Assembly: GCA_034007705.1 (NCBI GenBank)
Contig: JAVEQK010000003.1
Location: 156,070 to 220,069, forward strand
Reading direction: 5' to 3'
From: UBA10518 sp022837185
Lineage (GTDB): Bacteria > Desulfobacterota > Desulfobulbia > Desulfobulbales > Desulfobulbaceae
DNA length: 64,000 bases
The notes beneath the pieces were generated by a model. It was not told where the DNA came from and made no database searches. It was given only the letters and a program-made list of their open reading frames with translations. A program made the translations under genes and the position numbers. Of the stretch, positions 58,264 through 64,000 are shown piece by piece. Numbering within the stretch: position 1 is the first letter of the stretch; the number at the start of each line of letters is the position of its first letter.

Positions 58264-59604
58264 ATGATGAAAAAACGAATGTGTTCCTGCGTCATGGCGG
58301 CAGCTTTGCTTTTCACGGCATCTGTGACGTGTGCGGCTGAGCCGAAAGAACCCATGGCAAAACTCTGCGGTACCTGTCATCAGGCGGAACCCGGGGTTAT
58401 GATGGGCTTCCTCGACAATATCTCTCTCAGGGCCGGGAGCGTCCAGATGGATTTTCTGTCCCACAAGGAGGTTGTCAAATTTGATGACCATACCGTTTTG
58501 AAAAACGTCCTGTCATTTGAAGATATCAGGAATTACACCAATAAGGGTTTTGCCGTGCACTTTGTCGAGAAAGACGGCGAAAAGCTTGCCTCCTCGATCA
58601 CCAGGTTTGACGTTTTGAAGACGATTGAAAGCGGTGAGTATAAAGTGGAGAAGCTGACCAGGGAGCAGTTTAACGAGTGGCGGCAGGGGCCGAATACAGT
58701 TGTCTATGATGTCCGCCCGCCGATGCTGTACCAGGCCTCGCACATACCCGGGGCCAAATCCCTGCCCGCCCCGGCATTCGACAAGTTGAAAGATACCTTG
58801 CCGCGGGACAGGGCAACGCCCATTGTTCTCTATGATGTCGGGGGCTGCCTGAGCCCGACCGTGGCCTTTACCATGAAAAGCATGGGCTACGACTCGGTCG
58901 CTATATTCACGGAAGGTTTTCCGGGCTGGGCCAGAACCGATTTCGGCGTGACAACCGTTGACTGGTTGAAACAGGCTGTTGCCGGCGATCTGCCGCACGT
59001 GTTGATAGACCTGCGGGACAAGGCGGAGGTGGGCAGCGGTCATATCAAAGGGGCGGTTTCCGTGCCTGTTGCAAGCCTGGAAAGGAACAGGGATACGTTC
59101 CCTGAACAGAAGAATGCGCCGATCGTCCTGTATGGCCCGGACAGGGAAAAAGCCGCAGAGACAATTCTTTCCTGGGGCTATCGGGATGTCCGCATTCTGC
59201 CGGTAACCTTCGAACAGTGGCAATCAGAAGGCAATCCGGTTGCCATCGGCAAGGCGACGGAAACCATAAGCTATGTGCCGAAACCAAAGCCGGGCACAGT
59301 CAGCATTGCCGAGTTTCAACAGGCCGCCGGAGGCGTCCGTCCCGATACCGTACTGATCGACGTAAGAAACCCGGAGGAAGTGGCGAAGGGAAAAATCAGC
59401 GGCAGCGTCAATATTCCGGCTGATCTGATCGGCCGGAGAGTGGATGAAATTCCTGCCGGCAAAGATATCATCCTGTTCTGCCCCTCGGGTGTCAGGTCGG
59501 AAATGGCTTACAATATCCTGGACCAAAAGGGTGTCAGGAGCCGTTATCTCGACGCGTTCATAACCATCGCCGAAAACGGCGGCTATGAACTCAGGGAGAA
59601 ATGA
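58264..59604 (+). CDS. exported triple-rhodanese protein with one heme c motif
   Basis: 446-residue exported protein (signal peptide to about residue 25). A CGTCH heme motif at residues 35-39 lies in the MAKLCGTCHQAEPG segment. Three rhodanese domains follow, at about 115-225, 235-335 and 345-440. The first has Cys195 in DVGGCLSPT, the second lacks an active-site Cys (LYGPDREK), the third has Cys406 in LFCPSGVRSE. Layout resembles ExtH-type rhodaneses of selenite/tellurite reduction clusters in Geobacter, which I cannot confirm by eye; sulphur-compound handling is the safer inference. AAAGGAGTGAGGA precedes the ATG. Confidence 0.85.
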   Translation: MMKKRMCSCVMAAALLFTASVTCAAEPKEPMAKLCGTCHQAEPGVMMGFLDNISLRAGSVQMDFLSHKEVVKFDDHTVLKNVLSFEDIRNYTNKGFAVHFVEKDGEKLASSITRFDVLKTIESGEYKVEKLTREQFNEWRQGPNTVVYDVRPPMLYQASHIPGAKSLPAPAFDKLKDTLPRDRATPIVLYDVGGCLSPTVAFTMKSMGYDSVAIFTEGFPGWARTDFGVTTVDWLKQAVAGDLPHVLIDLRDKAEVGSGHIKGAVSVPVASLERNRDTFPEQKNAPIVLYGPDREKAAETILSWGYRDVRILPVTFEQWQSEGNPVAIGKATETISYVPKPKPGTVSIAEFQQAAGGVRPDTVLIDVRNPEEVAKGKISGSVNIPADLIGRRVDEIPAGKDIILFCPSGVRSEMAYNILDQKGVRSRYLDAFITIAENGGYELREK

Positions 59605-59700
59605 CGCCCCCGGTCACGCTGATCAGCGAACGGCAAACCATGGGCTGAGCAGGCAAAAACAGTTCCAGTAGACCCATGTTCTGCTTTGATCCGCTCCATT

Positions 59701-62115
59701 TCAGAATCGCACCTGCAGGCCGGCGCCGAAGCCGTATTCGGAGTGGTAGCGGCCCAGCAGAGAGAAATTACGGGAGACCAGGTAGGCGAGCGTGACGCTG
59801 CCCTCCCAATCGTCATGGGTGTCATATTGCGCTTCGCCGGCAAGGTGGAGGCGGGGGGTCAGCTCCAGGGTTTTTTCGAGGAAGACCCGCGCTTCGCCGT
59901 CGGTGTCGATCCACAGCCGTGATTCCAGGTTGAACGGCAGCAGGTAATGCAACCCGAGTAGGCCGCGGGCTTCATTGCTTTCGCCCTCGATTCCCTCCAG
60001 GTTGAGCCCGGCGAAAACGTCCAGGAACCGGTTCTGATACCTGCGCCAGAGAAAGGTTCCCTCCCATTCGGCATCGTCGACCTCCAGCCATCCGGCTTCC
60101 CATTCGGCGGTCAGGATGTTGCGGGTGTCGGCCAGGACCAGGCTCCCTTCGGTCATGTTGCTGAGAAGGGCGGCCTCGCCCCAGAAATACCAGTGGTCCC
60201 TGAAGAGGTTGGGGCGGATTGCGGCAACTTCGGGCTCGGCCGCATAGTTTTCGTAGTGCACGGCCCGGGCCATGCCGCTTTCCATGTGGTAGAGCAGGTG
60301 GCAGTGGAAAAACCAGTCGCCGGGCTCAACGGCGGCGAATTCAATGACCGTGGTCGACATGGGCGCCACGTCCACCGTGTGCTTGAGGGGGGCGAAGGCG
60401 CCCCGGCCGTTGAGCACCCTGAAGAAATGGCCGTGAAGGTGCATGGGGTGGTGCATCATGGTCCGGTTGATCATGATGAAACGGACGACCTCTCCCGCCC
60501 GGATGCGGATGAGATCGCTTTCGGCCAGCACCCTGTTGTTGAGCATCCAGACATAGCGCTCCATGTCGCCGTCAAGGGTGAGGCGGATTTCCCGGACCGG
60601 CCTGTCGGCGCCAAAGGCCGTCGGCGTGACCGCCGTCAGGTCACGGTAGGGCGTGCCGGGCCGCTCCGGGTCCATGCCGTCAACAGCCAGGGCCTTTGCC
60701 GACGAGGCGTCGGCGGCCAGCAGGTGAAAATTTGTTCCGAACCGCCTGCCGGAGGGCGGGGGCGGGGGCTTTATTGCCGTAGTCCGGGCGTCTTCCTTTA
60801 CCGCCGCGGGAGGCAGGGCGTGTTCCTTCCCCATGGCGTGCGGAGCGGCATGGTCCGCCGCTCCGTGGTCCATGCCGTGCTCGGGCTGAATCAGGGGGGA
60901 CTCCGGTCCATGATCCGGGTGATCCATTTGCTCCATGCGGTCCCGCGGGGGGCCGCCATGCATGTGCTCCATGTCTTCCATGGCCATCCCCATCATTCCC
61001 GGCCGGTCGAAGGTCCCGGCCCTGACCGCCCTGTCGGGCATGCCCATGACTCCGGCCGGGGTCAGGGCAAAAATCTGCCGCAGGCCGTTCCCGTGGTCCA
61101 TGGAATGGTACATGTTCGGCCGGGGGATGTCCGGGGCGGGATAATAGGGGCCGGAGCCGATCCACACCGAGGCGTACCCGGAGCCGTCATGGGCGGTGGC
61201 CCGGAATTCATAGGCGCCGTCCCCGCCGGTTTCGACGAGCACGTCGTAGGTTTCGGCGACGCCGACGAGAAAGCGCTGGCGCCGGACCGGTTCCACATCC
61301 TGGCCGTCGGCGGCGATGATGGTCATGGGCCCGCCGGCGAATTCGAGGTGGAAGTAGGTGGTGGAGGAGCCGTTGATGATGCGCAGGCGGACCGTCTCCC
61401 CGGGAAGGGCCTCCAGGAAGGATTCGGGCCGGCCGTTGGCCAGAAAACGGTCATAGGCGACATCGGCGATATCCATGGGCGGCATGCGCCGCAGCTCCCG
61501 GGTGAAATAGCTGCCGAGCAGGCCGAGGCGGGCCGCCCCCAGGATGCTCTGGCTGCCGCCTTTTTCCAGGGCGTACCACTCGCTGCCGCGCTTCAGGGTT
61601 CGCAGCACCGAATGGGGGTTTTCATCGGTCCAGTCCGAGACCAGAATGACATGGTCGCGGTCGGCGTGCAGGCGCTGGTGCTTTGGTTCGATGACGATGG
61701 AGCCGTACACCCCGCTCTGTTCCTGCAGGCTGCTGTGGGAGTGATACCAGTAGGTGCCGTGCTGGCGGATGGGAAATTCGTAGACGAAGGCGGCGCCCGG
61801 CCTGATCGGCGGAAAGCTGAGATAGGGCACGCCGTCCATGCCGGGCGGCACCAGCACACCGTGCCAGTGGATGGAGGTGTCCTCCTCCATGTTGTTGCGG
61901 ACCCGGATGCGGGCAAGATCCCCTTCGGCGAACCGCAGGGTGGGACCGGGGATGGAGCCGTTGATGGTCATGCCCGAAGCGGCGCTTTCCGTCATATTGA
62001 CCGGTTGCCGGTCGATGACGAGATCGTACTCCACCACGGCCGCCTCGGCCCCGGGCAAAAGGAGCAGCAGGGCCGGAAACAGGAAAACCAGGATGAAAGA
62101 TCTTTTTTCGGCCAC
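59701..62115 (-). CDS. CopA-type multicopper oxidase fused to a C-terminal outer-membrane barrel
   Basis: 804-residue exported protein. Residues 27-635 are a CopA-like multicopper oxidase with all ligand motifs: HWHG (83-86), HSH (125-127), HHPMHLHGHFF (from 555) and HCHLLYHMESGM (604-615, including the type-1 Cys605 and Met615). A Met/His-rich loop (about 370-450, MGMAMEDMEHMHGG) suits copper(I) binding. Residues 641-804 have alternating amphipathic strands and end in a terminal Phe (GAGLQVRF), like the CopB outer-membrane barrel. GTG 62115 has AGGAGG nine bases upstream. Role: copper oxidation and resistance. Confidence 0.87.
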   Translation of the reverse strand: MAEKRSFILVFLFPALLLLLPGAEAAVVEYDLVIDRQPVNMTESAASGMTINGSIPGPTLRFAEGDLARIRVRNNMEEDTSIHWHGVLVPPGMDGVPYLSFPPIRPGAAFVYEFPIRQHGTYWYHSHSSLQEQSGVYGSIVIEPKHQRLHADRDHVILVSDWTDENPHSVLRTLKRGSEWYALEKGGSQSILGAARLGLLGSYFTRELRRMPPMDIADVAYDRFLANGRPESFLEALPGETVRLRIINGSSTTYFHLEFAGGPMTIIAADGQDVEPVRRQRFLVGVAETYDVLVETGGDGAYEFRATAHDGSGYASVWIGSGPYYPAPDIPRPNMYHSMDHGNGLRQIFALTPAGVMGMPDRAVRAGTFDRPGMMGMAMEDMEHMHGGPPRDRMEQMDHPDHGPESPLIQPEHGMDHGAADHAAPHAMGKEHALPPAAVKEDARTTAIKPPPPPSGRRFGTNFHLLAADASSAKALAVDGMDPERPGTPYRDLTAVTPTAFGADRPVREIRLTLDGDMERYVWMLNNRVLAESDLIRIRAGEVVRFIMINRTMMHHPMHLHGHFFRVLNGRGAFAPLKHTVDVAPMSTTVIEFAAVEPGDWFFHCHLLYHMESGMARAVHYENYAAEPEVAAIRPNLFRDHWYFWGEAALLSNMTEGSLVLADTRNILTAEWEAGWLEVDDAEWEGTFLWRRYQNRFLDVFAGLNLEGIEGESNEARGLLGLHYLLPFNLESRLWIDTDGEARVFLEKTLELTPRLHLAGEAQYDTHDDWEGSVTLAYLVSRNFSLLGRYHSEYGFGAGLQVRF

Positions 62116-62127
62116 CAGTCGGTCCTC

Positions 62128-63159
62128 CTATTTCCCGGAGCCCGCGGGCGTTGTCCGCGAAGACTCGAGTTCATATCCTTTGGCGACGTGATAGGTCGCC
62201 CGGTCGAAAAACAGAGAGATCCTTCTTTCCAGTTCCATGATCGTGTAAATGTCGATGGGCCTGTCCCACATCCCCTGGGAAAGGGCAAATTCCCAGAGGT
62301 GTTTCTTGGTCAGGCTCAGGGCGCTGATGACCTCGCTCAAGCCGAAACCTTCCCGCTTTCTGTTCCGGCCGAGATGCATGTAATAGCTGATGATGTTCTG
62401 GCCGTGATAGGAGCCGCTCAGCCAGTCGCTGAAATGGGAGATTACCAGAAAGACCCGGTGGTACAGCAGTTCCTGGTCGAAAAGATGATAGGTCGGGGTT
62501 GATCTGCTGCCGCGTACATCCTTGAGCCAGAGCCGGGCGATGTGATCGGAACTGGCCTCTATCAGCGCAACCAGTCTGTCGGAGAGCAAATTCCGCCGCT
62601 CTTGCATGATCGCTTCATCGGCCGCCAGGGTAAACGAATCGACAATGGCCCAATGATCTTTCTTCCCTTCCAGGTAAGCCTGCAGGGCCTTGCTGTTGGA
62701 GGGAAAAGCGAGCCGCGGGACCCGGGTCAGGGGAAAAAAACGGACCGCTTCCGCATCGTCTCCGGCCTGGAGGACGCCGCCGGTCTGCTCCATCTCGAAG
62801 GTCAGGAAGAGCAGGTCGCCGTAAAAAGAGTTGGAACATGAATCAACGTCCCGCAGCTGCACGATTCTTCCCTGTATTCCGGTTTCCTCCTCCAGTTCCC
62901 GCACCGCCGCATCGAGGATGCTTTCGCCTGTTTCGGCAAAACCGGAGGGCAGGCACCACTTGCCGCGGTAGGGCCTGTTTTTTCTCTTCACCAGCAATAC
63001 CCGGCGCTCCTCGACCAGGATCATGGAGACCACCGGCAGGGGATTATCGTAAAAGAACACCCTGCACGCGGGACAGTATTCCCGCGGGATGCCGTTTTCC
63101 TGTTTTTGCCTGATCCGGCCGCCGCAGTACCGGCAGTATTTTCTTTTCCTGTTGTTCAT
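62128..63159 (-). CDS. zinc-ribbon Nudix hydrolase fused to RsbRD_N-like domain
   Basis: 343-residue cytoplasmic protein. A zinc ribbon (CRYCGG and CPAC, residues 9-32) as in NADH-pyrophosphatase relatives precedes a Nudix domain with box GESILDAAVRELEEETGI (about 78-95). The C-terminal half, about residues 190-335, starting LIEASSDHIARLWLKDV, resembles RsbRD_N-type sensory domains found on kinases and stressosome proteins. The Nudix substrate is unknown. The start overlaps the methyltransferase stop by four bases, so the two are coupled. Confidence 0.78.
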   Translation of the reverse strand: MNNRKRKYCRYCGGRIRQKQENGIPREYCPACRVFFYDNPLPVVSMILVEERRVLLVKRKNRPYRGKWCLPSGFAETGESILDAAVRELEEETGIQGRIVQLRDVDSCSNSFYGDLLFLTFEMEQTGGVLQAGDDAEAVRFFPLTRVPRLAFPSNSKALQAYLEGKKDHWAIVDSFTLAADEAIMQERRNLLSDRLVALIEASSDHIARLWLKDVRGSRSTPTYHLFDQELLYHRVFLVISHFSDWLSGSYHGQNIISYYMHLGRNRKREGFGLSEVISALSLTKKHLWEFALSQGMWDRPIDIYTIMELERRISLFFDRATYHVAKGYELESSRTTPAGSGK

Positions 63160-64000
63160 CCTTCCCCCGACCCCTTGCCGGAGGGGCGCAGACAGACATA
63201 TACCGTGTCGTTTTTGGTGATGTTGAAAGCCCGCCTGCGGCGCAACATGTCATGCAAATATTCTGCCACAACCGTCCTGATGAACCGGTCATCGAGACCG
63301 CAATCCCCGGGGAGGAACAATCTGGTCTTGAAGCAGAGATAACGGATCAGGCCGGGCAGGGAAGCAGTGGTGATCAGGAGTGAATTTGTATATTTTTTTT
63401 CGTTGATCTCCAGAAACCAGGGCGAAAGCACCTGTATGCCGTTGGCGCTGGAAAAGGCGGCAAACAGGCTTTCCACGGGGAGGGAAGTGACGGTCCGGCC
63501 CAGGTGGCGGGTGAGCAGCAGCTTGAAAATCGCTATGATCTCCGGCATGTGGGGCAGGGTATGGGTCACGGTGATAAAGGTGCCGGCGGGCCGTAGAATC
63601 CGGGCAATCTCGGGGACGGCTTCTGGGAAGTAATAGAGGGCGTAGGTACACAGGACAAGATCAAAGGAGGCGTCCGCATACCGTTCGCAGAACACCTGGT
63701 CGGAAAGGCAGAATCGGCAGGAATAGCCGGATTCTTCGCAGGACATGATGAAATTTTTTTCACATTCCCCGCAGAGGTCGACCCCGTTGATGACCGCGTC
63801 CGGATGAAGTCTGCCGGCCAGGCCCCTGGTGAAAAATCCGTAGGCGCACCCCAGGTCCAGGACATCCCTGCAGTTGCCGAGATCGACATCGTTGAAGGCG
63901 AAGTTCCGGATGTCCTGACTGTTGGTGGAATTATTCCGGATGAACCTGCCGGATTCCATGTGCGCCTGGATGTCGCCGAAGATGTCGGCGAACCCCGTTG
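63156..64000 (-). CDS. class I SAM-dependent methyltransferase, N-terminus outside window
   Basis: The minus-strand frame is open to base 64000. Residues before Met at 63959 (FADIFGDIQAH) look like coding sequence, so the true start is to the right of the window. SAM-binding motif I is VLDLGCAYGFFTRGLAG, the acidic motif II INGVDLCGEC, and the post-motif III SFDLVLCTYALYYFP with RPAGTFITVTHT. Several cysteines (CGECEKNF, CEESGYSCRFC) are unusual. Substrate unknown. The 3' end overlaps the Nudix start. Confidence 0.8.
   Translation of the reverse strand, partial: TGFADIFGDIQAHMESGRFIRNNSTNSQDIRNFAFNDVDLGNCRDVLDLGCAYGFFTRGLAGRLHPDAVINGVDLCGECEKNFIMSCEESGYSCRFCLSDQVFCERYADASFDLVLCTYALYYFPEAVPEIARILRPAGTFITVTHTLPHMPEIIAIFKLLLTRHLGRTVTSLPVESLFAAFSSANGIQVLSPWFLEINEKKYTNSLLITTASLPGLIRYLCFKTRLFLPGDCGLDDRFIRTVVAEYLHDMLRRRRAFNITKNDTVYVCLRPSGKGSGEG

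Noticed and set aside
60193..62502. 769-residue open frame on the plus strand
   Set aside because: It is antisense to the CopA-barrel gene, His/Gly-rich by complementarity, with no recognisable domain.

Overview
The window is about 60% GC and gene-dense. It reads as a chromosome segment from an anaerobic or microaerophilic Gram-negative deltaproteobacterium, most likely a Desulfobulbales relative (Desulfobacterota). The pointers are an outer-membrane gene set (Pal, Skp/OmpH, LolA, heptose kinase RfaE1), menaquinone by the futalosine route (MqnB, MqnD), heme genes in the order sirC-like/ccsA/hemA, a MucR-type zinc-finger regulator, an FmdB zinc ribbon, many CxxCH proteins and hybrid kinases. 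The taxonomy is inferred from gene content only. I found no rRNA, tRNA, CRISPR array, insertion sequence or phage gene.

Bases 1-33000 are mostly housekeeping. In order they hold: alpha-glucan phosphorylase; pal and skp; a Fe-S/DUF3786 protein; rfaE1, yicC, remA-like, gmk and rlmB; a minus-strand run (S1-domain protein, RiPP-type radical SAM enzyme, lolA, murI, mucR); fmdB and a DUF2959 lipoprotein; queA; mqnB-mqnD-mobA; a TlpA-like thioredoxin; uppP; the sirC-ccsA-hemA block; a YitT-family transporter; pckA; a pyridine nucleotide-disulphide reductase; an NlpC/P60 lipoprotein; and a sigma-54 activator. Intergenic spaces at 8731-9070 and 15782-16430 are packed with short dispersed and inverted repeats.

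Bases 33000-46300 are the unusual part: a run of exported proteins on one strand. A small ABM-like protein precedes a 1965-residue surface protein (SdrD-B/Cna-B-like modules, an IPT-like module, a right-handed beta-helix and a C-terminal membrane anchor). Three paralogous multicopper-oxidase-like proteins follow, then a lipoprotein, a secreted protein of unknown function and a subtilisin-like protease. The first two oxidase paralogues have complementary losses of copper ligands: one keeps the first-domain trinuclear ligands, the other keeps the last-domain ligands, and the third has lost nearly all. In two-domain multicopper oxidases the trinuclear copper site lies between subunits of a trimer. 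The locus may therefore encode a heterotrimeric oxidase with one active interface, held at the surface by the giant protein. This is the best candidate for an undescribed system here.

Bases 46300-64000 hold redox and signalling genes: a perR-katA-ankyrin peroxide-defence operon; a SixA-type phosphatase; bifunctional PutA; a tetraheme cytochrome followed by a hybrid histidine kinase with its own heme-binding motif, a lone receiver and a receiver-kinase; a triple-rhodanese protein with a CxxCH motif; a CopA multicopper oxidase fused to what looks like a CopB-type outer-membrane barrel; a Nudix protein fused to an RsbRD_N-like domain; and a methyltransferase that runs off the right edge.
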